A stretch of 64,000 nucleotides of DNA from Paramecium primaurelia (lineage: Eukaryota; Ciliophora; Oligohymenophorea; Peniculida; Parameciidae). The notes beneath the pieces are model-generated. The model made no database searches, was not told where the DNA came from, and was given only the letters and a program-made list of their open reading frames with translations. The DNA lies in contig CAJJDM010000022.1 of assembly GCA_905182975.1 (NCBI GenBank), positions 466,362-530,361 on the forward strand. The letters run 5' to 3'. Made by a program: the position numbers and the translations under genes. Shown in pieces: positions 38,101 to 49,579 of the stretch (the stretch's first letter is position 1; each line of letters opens with the position of its first letter).

Positions 38101-38487
38101 GATTTAATATACTTTCTCCATTTTAAATTATATATTTTTCATTTTTTGAAATTTAATCTGTAAATAAATATTCTTTTATTCCTTTTTATGTAGTTGGTAA
38201 TCTATATCTACTTTTTAATTCTTCTGCATATTATTATGGAACATAGAATCTTTTCTTATTATTAAGTAATTATTCCATTGGTCTATTTTGTGATTAACAA
38301 TACCAATCATCTAATGCTTATTCTGTCATTTAATTTAAGTTAATCTATCTTTCTCCACTTATACCTCTTGATTATCTAAATTAATCAATATTTGCTGATA
38401 ATGCCTGAGAATATATAAATATATAATCACTCTCTCTTCCTAAATTTAAATTTAACTCTTATCACTTTCATGAAAATCATATTTCAT
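35103..38487 (-). CDS. TPR protein with two cyclic-nucleotide-binding domains
   Basis: 1110 residues; introns 38405-38430 (starts GTG) and 36009-36034. The N-terminal half is Gln/Asn/Ser-rich and probably disordered, with a conserved-looking start LDDWYCQSQNRPMEQLL. A run of TPR repeats follows (YFWYNKGIKHIKDNIETALH, LDSNAVQLVAIIYEKMG, LKFRYALCLYKTGSFKASQQ). The C-terminal third has two cNBD folds: IFPKENEVHIIVAGNVNVYD with IIGIYLFIKN, then FYIMLSGMCEI with IKYGDYFGETLMFNT, which keeps the Phe-Gly-Glu of the phosphate cassette. No kinase domain is present, so it would be a cyclic-nucleotide-controlled scaffold. The frame is secure; the ligand is unknown. Confidence 0.82.
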
Positions 38488-38540
38488 ACCACAAAAATCA
38501 TGATTCTTACAACAAGGAAGTTGCATCTTATTCTTTTATT

Positions 38541-38693
38541 TCATAATTTATATAATTTTTATAATTCAAATTCTTCTTTTTATGCAAATTCTAATTCCTT
38601 AACTAGCTCATCCATTAACTTTTATAAATGTTTAACTTAACTTTCCAATTTTTATTTCCGTCTAATAATTTATTCTTTTTAATTCAGTTTCAT
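38541..38693 (-). CDS. 50-residue coiled-coil microprotein
   Basis: ATG 38693 to TGA 38541, no intron, 53 bp upstream of the TPR/cNBD start. Almost the whole sequence is heptad-like: KLESQVKHLQKLMDELVKEL then EFAQKEEFELQKLYKL. Composition is far from the surrounding AT-rich DNA in regularity. It may be an independent small gene or a first exon of an isoform of the next gene. Confidence 0.45.
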
Positions 38694-39136
38694 ATACAAT
38701 TATTTTATATTTTATATTCTTATTAAAAATTCATTCTATTTATTATAAATTATATAAGTCTTCTAAATTTTAATCATATTATACTTAAAATGAATATTTT
38801 ATATAATCATTTTTTAAGATTTTAAACTTTCATATATATTAATTTTCATTCAATTGCAATATATTTTTAACAATTCTCTTTATAATTCTGTTTAATATAT
38901 ATAAAATATAATCAATAATAATATAATGACTTTTAAAACACACTAATAGACTTCACAATTAATAAAATCATAATTTAACAAAAATTACTAAAACCAAAAT
39001 ATAATATTATCATTTGAAATATATATATTCTATATCTACTAAGTTTTTTTATTTATTGAATATGTTCTTCATTATATTTTTGTACTTTTATTTGATTTCT
39101 GTTTAAAATATTTAAACATATAATTTAAAGTATATT
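38694..39136. other. AT-rich spacer
   Basis: No gene or repeat seen. Confidence 0.5.
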
Positions 39137-39349
39137 TCATTTTTCATAATTATTCCTTTTCTTAATAATCATCACCATAACTCTCTTATTAATATATCTG
39201 TATTTGGATATCCATTTATTATCTGCATCTCCTACTCTTAATCTTAATGATAGATCTATATAATTTAAATCATATTCACATAATTTTTTCTTTCCATTAT
39301 ATAAATCTCACTTTAGTTAATTAATTAATTGTCTAACAGCAAATCTCAT
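39137..39349 (-). pseudogene. Small frame with one in-frame TGA, possible decayed gene
   Basis: From ATG 39349 the frame begins MRFAVRQLINQLK, meets TGA after 13 codons, then reads on to 39137 with gene-like sequence (DLYNGKKKLCEYDLNYIDLS, LRLRVGDADNKWISKYRY). No GT-AG segment of suitable phase removes the TGA. It may be a pseudogene, a sequence error, or a gene starting elsewhere. No family recognised. Confidence 0.3.
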
Positions 39350-39434
39350 GTTACAAAAACAAAAAAATTAGAAATCACTCATTTTAGAACTTGATTATGA
39401 TACTGAATACAAGTCAATAAAGAGTTCAACAAAA

Positions 39435-40435
39435 ATGTCTGAATAAAATATAATATCTAAATTTGTTGATTTATATGAAGAAGTGCTTTTTTAAATCAAA
39501 GGTTCCTAAAATTTAGTATATTATATTACAATATTTAAGTATTTAATCAATAAAATGGCTAACCTAAAGAATGGCAATATTGTTAATATTGAAATATTGT
39601 TGTCCAATTTCAAATATCTAATCACATTGTTAATCCAAGAATTAGTATTATCTATCTAATATTTAGATATAATTTTAAAGATAAGTGGATTCTCAAAACA
39701 TTGAACCAAATAAGTTAAATAATCTGGAGTTAAATTAAATAAAACTAGATCTATAATAATTTTAATATGTATCACTTAATATTTTAATATTAAAGGACAA
39801 GACTGATTTATAATATAAAGTTAAATAACTTGAATAAGAAGTCTATCAATAATAACAATTAAATGCCACCATTTCTCAAAATTTGTTAGATTTCAAATAA
39901 AAATATTTAGTAAGTTTATTATAAATCTATTTAATTAGGAATTATAATATAAATACAATTAAGAGATTTAAATAAAATAAACTAAAACTTTCTATGATCA
40001 AAATATAAAAGATAAACTTAAAAAATTACATACAATATACTAAATAGACAAATCTTCAAATAATAAATCAATAATCAACAAAAAGTAAAAATTAACCATT
40101 ATGACTGAACCTTGTGATTCTGATTCATAGTATAGTACTATTATTGAATTAAATAATTCTTATTATGATAGAATTAATAGCAAGATTAAATAAAATTAAA
40201 CAATAGAAAGTACATATTAACTAATATTTGTTTAGCTATTACATCTGTTCAAACTGAAAATAATAAAAATGCTGATTCCTTTTCGTATATTCTGAATAGA
40301 AATTTTTATAAATCATAATAAAGAGATAAATCAAATACTCTATCCCAAGAATGTTATAATAATATTAAGTATGCATAAAAATAAAATCTACCTATTAACT
40401 CATTAAAATAAAAAAAATAAACTTAATTTAGCTGA
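39435..40435 (+). CDS. Coiled-coil protein of unknown function
   Basis: 307 residues; required introns 39645-39666, 39910-39938 and 40210-40235. A further 24-nt in-frame intron at 39516-39539 is possible. The N-terminus MSEQNIISKFVDLYEEVLFQ leads into a helical region with VKQLEQEVYQQQQLNATISQ as the clearest coil. The C-terminal third is Ser/Asn-rich. It may be a cytoskeletal or basal-body component, but nothing specific supports that. Confidence 0.6.
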
Positions 40436-40499
40436 TAATTGTGATTACTAATTTATTTATATTAAATATTTATCATTCATATTCACTTATTCGAAAATA

Positions 40500-40835
40500 A
40501 TGAATTTCAATAAAGGACCTAAGCCTAGCTTTAATATGCCTACATAGGTATAATGTCAAAAGGAAGAAAAACCATATTCGTATGTTGAAATTGAAAGCAC
40601 AGATTGCTTTAGGAATGAAAAAATTATAAAAAATGTTAGGTTTGCTCCAACTATTACCATCTTTCTAAGATATCAGGATGAAGACATTGTTAAATTCAAA
40701 GATAGATTAAGGAAATAAATATAATAGACAAAAGAAACCTTCGATTTTCATCCATCTATGGCCAAACCAAAAATGAAAGGATAACTTAAGTCTTGTTTAA
40801 AATCATTTTTTGAATGGGATTCTTAAGAATTTTGA
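40500..40835 (+). CDS. 111-residue protein with RVxF-type PP1-docking motif
   Basis: No intron, ATG 40500 to TGA 40833. The central segment KNVRFAPTITIFLRYQDED contains K-x-V-x-F, the docking motif of protein phosphatase 1 regulators, in a strand context like that of PPP1R-type inhibitors. The rest is basic and polar, with FDFHPSMAKPKMKGQLKSC and an aromatic end FFEWDSQEF. Short RVxF matches occur by chance, so the functional reading is tentative. Confidence 0.6.
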
Positions 40836-41607
40836 TATTTTACCATTATGTTCTACTCTATTTATATAAATATGTTAATTAAAAAATTACAAGAAGTTAA
40901 CATTCATTTCTGGAATTTACTAATACCTATTTTTAGCCATTTTCTAATAAAATTTGATTAATGAGTTAATATTCATATATTAATATATTGTAATTTCATT
41001 AAATTCCTTATAGATGTATTAATCATATTTGTAAATATCTCTATATCCATATGATTTTATAGATTATAAAAATTTCATCAAATTACTAGAAAATTAATAG
41101 AAATCATTACATAGCATATGAAAATTAAAAATTTACTAAATAATTCAACTGTAGGAAAGATTAATATATAAAAGAATTATCAAATAAATATTTTAAACTC
41201 TTCTATGTAAATTAGAAATCTTTAACATAAAACTGAACATAAACAGCTCATGTCATTTATCTAAATTAATAAAAGCCATTCACTTATATAAGGTTTAATT
41301 AATTCAAACTACAATTAATTTTGATAGTACTTGCAAAATTAAAACATCTAGCTATAGATTGTTTTATAAATATTTTGATGATAAGAATCAATATTGATTA
41401 ATAATAGTTATTCATATAAAATTACATGATAATAAGATTATATTGTTAATTTAATTCATATATTTGAATGGACATGATTTGTTCAATCTGATAAATAAAA
41501 TTTTTTGATTAAAAAAAACTTAAATTTTATATTTATTTATTCTTTAATGAAATCTTACTATTTAATTAGAAAATAAAGTAAATAAAAACATTTGAATGAA
41601 TATTAAC
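40836..41607. other. AT-rich spacer, 770 bp
   Basis: One of the longer empty stretches. Scanned by eye on both strands without finding a frame with natural protein composition, a repeat or an RNA motif. Confidence 0.5.
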
Positions 41608-42894
41608 TCATATACAAAAGTCAATTAAATATTCATCACTTAACTCAGCTTAATCTAGCTTAAGTTTAGTATTTTTTGATGAGAAAGAGCCTGGCCAATA
41701 TTATGTTGAAGAGATATTTTTGGGCAAAAATCCCAAGGTTTTGTAACATTTAGCAATCAATTCAGAACAAAAATATGTTCTATTTAACTATTTTGCTGTC
41801 TCTAAATTAATATCTCCTAGAGTTGTTGAATTTAACAACAATAATTTAGATGGAGCACAAGAAAATTGTTTACCCAAATTATTATTTACAAAATCTAATA
41901 TTTTTGTTTTAAATGCTGTTGATCTATTTACTTTCAGTCTTCTATAAACAATTCTATAATCATATGATATTTTATACTTTTCATATAATTTATACCATTC
42001 TTTAATATTGAAATTCTTCCATTCACATAGACTTACTCCATTAGATGGTAATGATTCAAATATAAAGAGTCTATTAGGTTCGATTTTGATTAATAATCCA
42101 ATATGATCATAATCATTTTAAGTTAAAGCACGCTAGATTTAACAATTAAAACTTTTTCCTCTAAATAATATTAAATCACCATCTTCAGCTTCTTCTTCAA
42201 GCTACTAAGCAGATATTCTTTCATGCTAATATAAATATATAGTATACTCTCCAGAACTTATCATAAAGACAAAGAGATGTTAATTTATTGAGTGTTCCAA
42301 AAGAATCTTATAAATGCAATTTAATGATCTAAAACCATTTTGTTGTTTCTTATGAATTCTCACCTTTGAATTAGAACACTTTTTCAATTTTGCCTATAGG
42401 TTTAATTCTAATTATTTAATACTAAATTATTACATAAATTCAATAACATTTCCTTATTTATCCTTAATATCAATAAGTTAATAAGTTTAAACATCAAAAT
42501 TTAGTACTCCTTCTAACTTACGAGTTTCAGCAGAATAATATCTAAAAACTCTATTTATAATTGAACACTATCTTTCTTTATAACCTTAAATCCAATGAGG
42601 ACTCTTTTTTAGTAATGATCCAAAAAATGGTTAGATTGCATTTCTATGGTTAATTGCCATGTTATCACATAAGTTACTAGAATACATTAAGGATTGATTA
42701 TGAATTAATAATAAAGAGAAATGATTAGGATTAGAATTTGTCTCTTTTGTTTTTTGAATCTAATCTGATAATGATTCCCTAAAGTCTTTACAATATTAAC
42801 TATTAAGGTTTGCATCTTTAATAAATTTTTCATTTTTGAGAAGCAATTCTTTGTCAATTATTTATCTCTATTGTAGACTAGTTAATGAATCCAT
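41608..42894 (-). CDS. Permuted papain-like (YiiX/C92-type) hydrolase with N-terminal PH-like region
   Basis: 428 residues, no intron. The C-terminal 200 residues carry the circularly permuted NlpC/P60 signature: DGDLILFRG, then DHIGLLIKIE with the catalytic His, and later TYFCSELIAKCYKTLGFLP with the nucleophile Cys. This order (His before Cys) defines the permuted group. Upstream, YSAETRKLEGVLNFDV and the following strands look like a PH domain, which would bring the enzyme to membranes. Family members act as amidases or thioesterases on lipid- or peptide-linked substrates; the substrate here is unknown. Tandem with the trichocyst gene, 33 bp apart. Confidence 0.75.
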
Positions 42895-42927
42895 TATATA
42901 TATAATATTAAATGTTTTTTGTTAATC

Positions 42928-44145
42928 TCAATTTAATTAGAGTCTTTCTCTAAGATATTCTTTAAGAGTAACAATCTTATCTTGAATATGATCTGAAATT
43001 CTAGAAATCAAGTCTTATAATTAAACCCTAGATTGAGTTTCCATTTAATAAATATCTTATTATTATCTGCACCATTAATCTTATCCATCTAAATTAGACT
43101 ATAAATAATTAATAAAAATAATATTACTTAATTTCTTTCTACTTCTGCAGCATGATATTCAACTTTTCCTTATGATTCTTCAATGATACTTTGATAATTT
43201 AAAATTGCTTATTCAAGATTCTATCTTTAATCAGATCTATTAAATTAAATATAAAAATTACAAAGTATTTCTTTCATTAGTTAAATCTGATAAGAATTAT
43301 TACCAATTTAAACTTTATTATTTTTCAATATCTTCATCACTAGATTTACTTTCAACAATTTAAACTCTCAAATTTGATAATAATTATAACACTTTCTTTG
43401 CTGTATCAGAATCAGATTTAGCTGATAATTGAGTCATCATAGTTAAAATTGGTTAAAACAATAATCCACTTGATGTTGATTAACTAATATCAATATAATT
43501 ATATATATTACCTTTATAATCTAGATAAGACTTTGTTAAATCTTCCTTTTACTTAAATGAATGAAGATCCTCCTGATAAATGCTCAATTAAAGCATAAGC
43601 TTCATCTATGGCTGAAATAGCTTCAGTATGATCTTTAATTTTAGATTAAAATTCAGCATATTATAAATCTCTTTCACTTTATCCTGCATTAGTTTTTTTA
43701 GAATTCTCTTCAATTTCAACAGAAACCTCAGCAATTTTATTTAATGATCTTTGCAAATTATTTGTATTCTCATCAACAATTTTAGTATGAGCTTTCAATT
43801 AGCTTTAATGATATGCTAAATTTGTAGAGAAATCATGAAGTAATCTATTACATGAAGCTTATGTATTTTAGATATAAAGATCAGAGTCTTTTTGTTCTTA
43901 TTCCAACATAAATCTAATTATAAATATAAGAAATAACCTAATGTTATTAATATAACTTTGAATTTCATGTACTGGTGATCCTGTTGCTAAACTAATTTAA
44001 ATGGCATTCAAGAATGTTTTTCCCATATGATTGTTGTCCATTTCTGCAAGTACAACTTTAGGATCTGTGGTCATTTTGCTTAATGCCTTTAATGATTATG
44101 AAGTCTTAATACCAAACTAATCAATAGCACTATAACGATTCTCAT
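42928..44145 (-). CDS. Trichocyst matrix protein
   Basis: 369 residues (361 if the 24-nt GTT-starting segment 43914-43937 is an intron); required introns 44087-44112, 43484-43511, 43237-43261, 43099-43127. Signal peptide MRIVIVLLISLALS is followed by a propeptide-like region and two long helical segments. The family signatures are visible: ERDLQYAEFQSKIKDHTEAI then SAIDEAYALIEHLSGGSSF, and the Cys-containing end WCRQQQDIYQMETQSRVQLQ. These proteins are made as precursors, cleaved, and crystallise in trichocysts, the spring-like secretory organelles. Strong evidence for a Paramecium-type ciliate. Confidence 0.9.
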
Positions 44146-44174
44146 TTTTATATATAATTAATTAAAAACGAATT

Positions 44175-45482
44175 ATGCTTGTGCTCAAATTTAATGATAT
44201 AATCACAAATCAAGTTTAACAATAATAACAATAATACTAATACTTCAAGATTATCTTATCTCGTTACTCTAATTAGCATTTCTAGATTAAGAAAGCATAC
44301 ACAAAATTCTCAGGACGATGGTCTAAAGGAAGTGATTTAGAAAGATAAATAGATTATGTTTAAGAGAATTTGGATGTCAATTTAGTTGCTAAATTAGTAA
44401 ATGCATTCAATGGTATTGAAATCATAATAAATACACCTTAAGAACTATATGAAATGTATTAAATATTGCATTTCTTTCAGATTCAAGAATTTTAAAGTTA
44501 AATAGAAAAGTTTCTTATACAAGACAAATCTAATATTTTAATAGGATACTAATTATCTGAATTATATGAAATAGAATCATTATCTAACTTTTATTTTGAA
44601 TATTTCAAAGAATATGGATTCTTGGGTATTTTTAATAAAAAACTTGATACAGAAAAAGCAAGAAAACTAATATACAAAAATAAAAATAAATTAGTTCCAT
44701 ATCATTATTTATATTTATAAGCTAATTTATTTAAGAAATTATTGATTTTGCATAATAATTTAGCCATCATAAAGTTTGATAAAAACAAATTTTTAGATTA
44801 ATTTTAGATTGCTTTATTAATAAGTGAATATTGTTTAACTAATGGATATGATAGAATTAAATTATAAGAAATCTTCTCTGATGCAGTTATTAAGGAATAA
44901 GTAACTAATGAATAGAAATAAATTATTTTGATAGAGTTTGAAAAATAATATAAAAAAAATCAAATGAGAACTGTTTCAAGTATTTCTTAATCAGAAGAAG
45001 ATGATTCATCTGATACTACAATAGAAGTAAAACATAAAAATTCAGAAGTTACAATATCACAAATTCCTATTATAGAACCTATAGAAATATTTAGAGGTAA
45101 AGAATTAGATATTAAATTACTTATTGGATTAAAGAATTTATAATTTATGTTTAAGACTAAGTATACTTCATTTGGATTTTATGTTTCAAAAAAGATAGAA
45201 TTAAATACATAAATATAAGATGAATAATTATAATTAGTTAATTAAATTACTAAAGTTTAACTTAATACAAGTTTAAGAATTAATTGGATTAGATTTGATG
45301 AAAATGGATTAAATGTAAATAATAGACTAATAATCGTCAGATCAAAAGGAATATGTAGATATGAAGAAGATGTAAATGAACCATAAGGTTAAATTAGATT
45401 AACAGGATGTCGTAATTTTATAATAGAAGAAGTGTAAGTATGGAATACTTGTTTTTTTGCCCTTTCTTGGAATTAGGGTTGA
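44175..45482 (+). CDS. 435-residue protein with BTB/BACK-like N-terminus, otherwise unknown
   Basis: A single intronless frame from ATG 44175 to TGA 45480. FSGRWSKGSDLERQIDYVQE and IIINTPQELYEMYQILHFF, IQEFQSQIEKFL look like a degenerate BTB with a following BACK-like helix region. The middle is Ser/Glu-rich (SISQSEEDDSSDT). The C-terminal part is beta-rich (FMFKTKYTSFGFYVSKKIEL) and ends EEVQVWNTCFFALSW, as in the surface-binding beta-sandwich (PHR/TLD-like) of BTB proteins. Start codon lies 29 bp from the divergent trichocyst start. Family assignment is tentative. Confidence 0.6.
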
Positions 45483-45495
45483 AATTAAATACAAT

Positions 45496-47943
45496 TCAAA
45501 TTTGTTATGATAATTCTTACATTTTAATAGCAAGTGGAGAAGTCGGTGATTTATCTTCAAAATTCGGTAATTAAATAAAATCTTCATTCCTTTATTTAAC
45601 TGACTCATCTTCACTTGTTTCACTGAAAGCCTTTTCATAAATTTATTATAAAGTTTCTGTTTTTATTTATTTTTTTTCCTAATTTATTTTATCTTTTCTA
45701 TTCTCATAATCATGAATAAACCATCTCTTAAAATAATGTTCATCCATATATTTAATAATCTTTTAAGCTTCACTTAACTCTTTCTTTTTTTGTTAATCTA
45801 TAAGTACTGGAGTAGGAACTTCACTTATAGATTTTTATTCCTCTTCATCCAATTATTTTGCAATCTAAAAATTTATAAAGAATGGCATAGTTGTTCCAAA
45901 TATAATAGTTGTTATTATAACAATATAAAGAACACAACTTTAAAGTATATTTATCTAATTAATTTCTATCCCATCTGTTGGAGATGCTACAAGTGTTTCA
46001 ATCAGAGCAAATGCAACACTTCCTCTCACCATTCCTGCAAAACAACATATACTCATTTCATATTTTGTTAATTTCCAAACCTTTTCTCCTTAGATTCTAT
46101 TATAATATAATTTAATTGATACGATATTGAAATCCAATAAACAATGTAAATACTTAAGTATCTAGCTAATATGACTATCCCTAATTACAATAATGTAAAC
46201 ACCCAAGATACTTCAACATAATATAAATCCTTAGTTAATGGACTATAATAAGTGGTTTAATTCCACATTGCAAAACCTAAAAAAACATACAAAAAAGCCT
46301 CTGCACCTAATGATAATGATTCAAAAGTAACTCTTGTAGTAACTCTACCTAATTGACTAATATTGTAGCCTTGATAATGACTCATTATTATTCCAATCAT
46401 TAATAGACTGATAACACCACTTAAATCTAACATCTCACATATAGAATATCCCATATAAGCCATAAGAAATGCAAATACAGTCTCAGTAGTAGTTGAATTT
46501 GTTAAGAATCGGCATTTTTTAAAACACCAAGTTGAAAAAAGCCCTACAAAAAGCCCTATCAATATTGAAATTATGCAATTCTCTAAGAATCTACCTATGA
46601 ATTCAAAAGGTGTGTACCATTCAAATGATTTACCACTTTATTAAAGTATTGTTACTGCTTAAAATATGATAATTGAAACAGCATCATTAACCATCCCTTC
46701 ACCAAAAACTACACTAAATAATTTTGGATATTAAGATGAAGGAATTAAATTTAATGCTGCTACAGAGTCTGTTGCACATATAGTTGCACTATATTTTATC
46801 ATTTAATCATAACTTAATGATATATTGGAATCTAAATTTGTACCCAATCTAACCAAATCTTTTATAATAACAAAAATAATACTCCAAGAATTAAATCCAA
46901 TAGTCAGAGTTAATGTGATAATAAAGTTAAGTAGAGTGCTCAAAAATCCAAAGGATACGATGTATTTGAAATTTTTAAGGAATTGCTTTTTCTTAAGATT
47001 ATATCCTCCAGAAAATATGATCAAAGGTAAAAGCAAATAAAAAAATATTGTTGCATTCAAAGAAAACTATAATATTGTTATGGATTATTACAAATTAAGC
47101 ATAAGCATTTTCATCCATCCATTTAAGTAACAATCCCATTAGCATTCCTATTATGATGCCAAAACTAGTTTCATGTATTAAATGAAACTATTTATTATGC
47201 TTTAATTGATACATGAATAGATTTAAAGTATTCTCCAATCATAATATATATTATGATTACTATCATAAGTGCAAATGGGACTGCTCCATATTCTGACATA
47301 AATTTATTATTTTATATAAGTTCATTTAAATATATTGTTTATAATCTAAGCAACAACTTCCAATTATTCATCTTCCTCTAATTATTCAAATTTTTATATC
47401 TCTGAATTTGGTATTGATAATTCTTTGTTTGATAAATAGTATTGAATCACATTTTTATCTTCCTCTTTTAGTATTGACTCTTATGTAGCATTATAGATTA
47501 TCAATAAAATATCACTAAATTGTGGTTTTAAATGGTCAATGCAATCTTTTACATCATTTTACACAATCTAATTACTTACAATCACTAAAGTGTTTTCATT
47601 AGATATAGTATGATTGCAATTAGAAATCTTTGTAGTATCGCTTAACTAATCAAAATAATCAAATTCTTCTTAAGTTACCACTTTTTATATTAATAATCAT
47701 ACCTAGTAGATGTGCATTCTTTTTGTGAAAGCCTACGTATTTTGACTATATATTATTACTTTATTTCTTAACATTCCAAAATAATAGCATGATTATACAT
47801 GTGAATGCAATTGTTGCTCCAAAATATATTAAGTTATTAACATGACTTTTTTTATCTGTCTTCATACTTGCCACTTTTAATTCATTTTTTTCTTATTTAT
47901 TAGACTCACTTATAAATTCTGTATTTTCTTCATCTCCAATCAT
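45496..47943 (-). CDS. Na+/H+ exchanger, CPA1/NHE type
   Basis: 773 residues; introns 47681-47702, 47423-47450 (starts GTG), 47188-47212, 47067-47091, 46097-46122. Exchanges Na+ (or K+) for H+ across a membrane. Diagnostic motifs: IHETSFGIIIGMLMG, FFYLLLPLIIFSGGY, the ion-binding ATDSVAAL, and LFSVVFGEGMVNDAVSIIIF; a later GMVRGSVAFALIETL matches the family's Arg helix. A first helix near residue 40 (LIYFGATIAFTCIIMLLFW) precedes an extracytoplasmic loop of about 150 residues. The cytosolic tail is charged (DEHYFKRWFIHDYENRKDK). Complete and apparently functional; plasma or vacuole membrane cannot be told. Confidence 0.93.
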
Positions 47944-48241
47944 TTTAATATTTTATTTTACAATTAAAGTTAGATATCAACTTTTTTATCAAAATTTAGA
48001 TACTCCAACATATAATAGAGTGAAATCATTTTGAAAGTTAAAGAACCAATTCTACTTATTCAAAATACTAAAAGATTCTTAATAATTAATTATCAAAACC
48101 TATAACATGTTTTACTTTATTTATAAAATAAATTTTAATTATTCTTTCAATTCATTTAGAACATTATTGTGTCTTCTGTTTGAATTCTTTTTGATAAAAT
48201 TAGCAATAACTTTTTTGTATATTTTAATATAATAAAGGAAA

Positions 48242-49537
48242 ATGAAATTAGATGAAATAAAAAAATGCTTCAATTCTGAAAATCACTATAAACATATTAA
48301 ACAAATCAAAGATTATATATTAGATAACAATAAGTAAGAGCATCTATATTAATATAGTGATATAACTAAATCAACATTATAAGCAGTAGAAAATACTTTG
48401 GAAGACACTAAATCATTGCCTATTTAAAAAGTATTATCAACGAGAGTACAATATTATTAAGTATTCAGTTAGTGAAAGAAATAATGGATTATCATATTGA
48501 TATGGTTATTGAAAAAGTATAAATTAAAATCATTCCAATTTATGAACAAATTCTAATAGGTTATTGTGAGAAAGGATAAAAGGCAAAGTAATACTTTTCC
48601 GATTAACCTGGTAGATGTTATATTTATATATTAAAGATGAACAACTTATGGTTCTTGGTAATACATTTATAAGATTGATCAGTGAATCTGTTTTCGTTTG
48701 GAATATATGGCATCCATATATAAATGGATAATAATCAGCTTATGCAAGAGTGTAATAAAGTAGTTTTTCATTTTAGATACAATTAATTGGTTGCAAAAGG
48801 ATTGTAATTTCCTAAACTATTTTATTTTAATTCTTAAAAGGTCAAGGAATTCTATGTTCATTCAAAAGAATAATTGCATACTTCTCCATTTGTTTACTCA
48901 AACAACTTATAACCTGATTTCTTCTATATTAAAAAAAGACTCGATAGAAATCAATTCTAATAAAGTGATCTCATTATTATAAGAAACGAATTACTCTGTA
49001 AATCATTAAAATAATTACAATTAGCTTTAAAAAACAGTCAATTAAATTCTAGTTAACAAAAGTTTATACAAAACTTTGAAATGGCATTTAAAGATTTTGA
49101 AAAATCATAAAGATTTGATGAATTATAAATTACAATTTAATCAATGTAAGATTTTCAGTTTAATTTTTAAAGTTGTTTGGAATTTGATGATGAAGTATTT
49201 GATAAATAATCAGCCATAGATGCATTTTAAAAGAGATTTCAATCAAATTAGAGCAATTTTACTCCTTCTAAATTACAAGTTGGAGGAGGGGGATATTCTA
49301 CTGATAAAATTAGTCAATTTTTATCTCATGGAAGTATGAGTGTAATAATCTATTTTATTATCATAGTCTCAAAAATCATCACCTAATGGTTAAAAGTAGT
49401 AACTGTAAATATTAAATGAAAAAAATAGAAGAATAGAACATTTATTATTAGAAAACTCTCTTTTATAGAAATAAATAAAAAACTTTGAAAATTAGATTCA
49501 CACTTTAAAACAAAATCTATCCTAAAATAATGAATGA
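48242..49537 (+). CDS. Coiled-coil protein, ends at a TGA that may be read through
   Basis: 398 residues; introns 48446-48468, 48611-48636, 48752-48776, 49342-49366. The first 200 residues include an unusual folded segment (GNTFIRLISESVFVWNIWHP). Then comes a Ser/Gln-rich linker with a GGGGYSTDKISQFL motif, and a coiled coil EKNRRIEHLLLENSLLQKQI. The frame reaches TGA at 49535 in the middle of that coil and the same frame continues as coil in the next entry, without any intron that would remove the TGA. Confidence 0.7.
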
Positions 49538-49579
49538 AGATTAATTAATATTTAAAGAAATATATTCTAATTTTCGATT

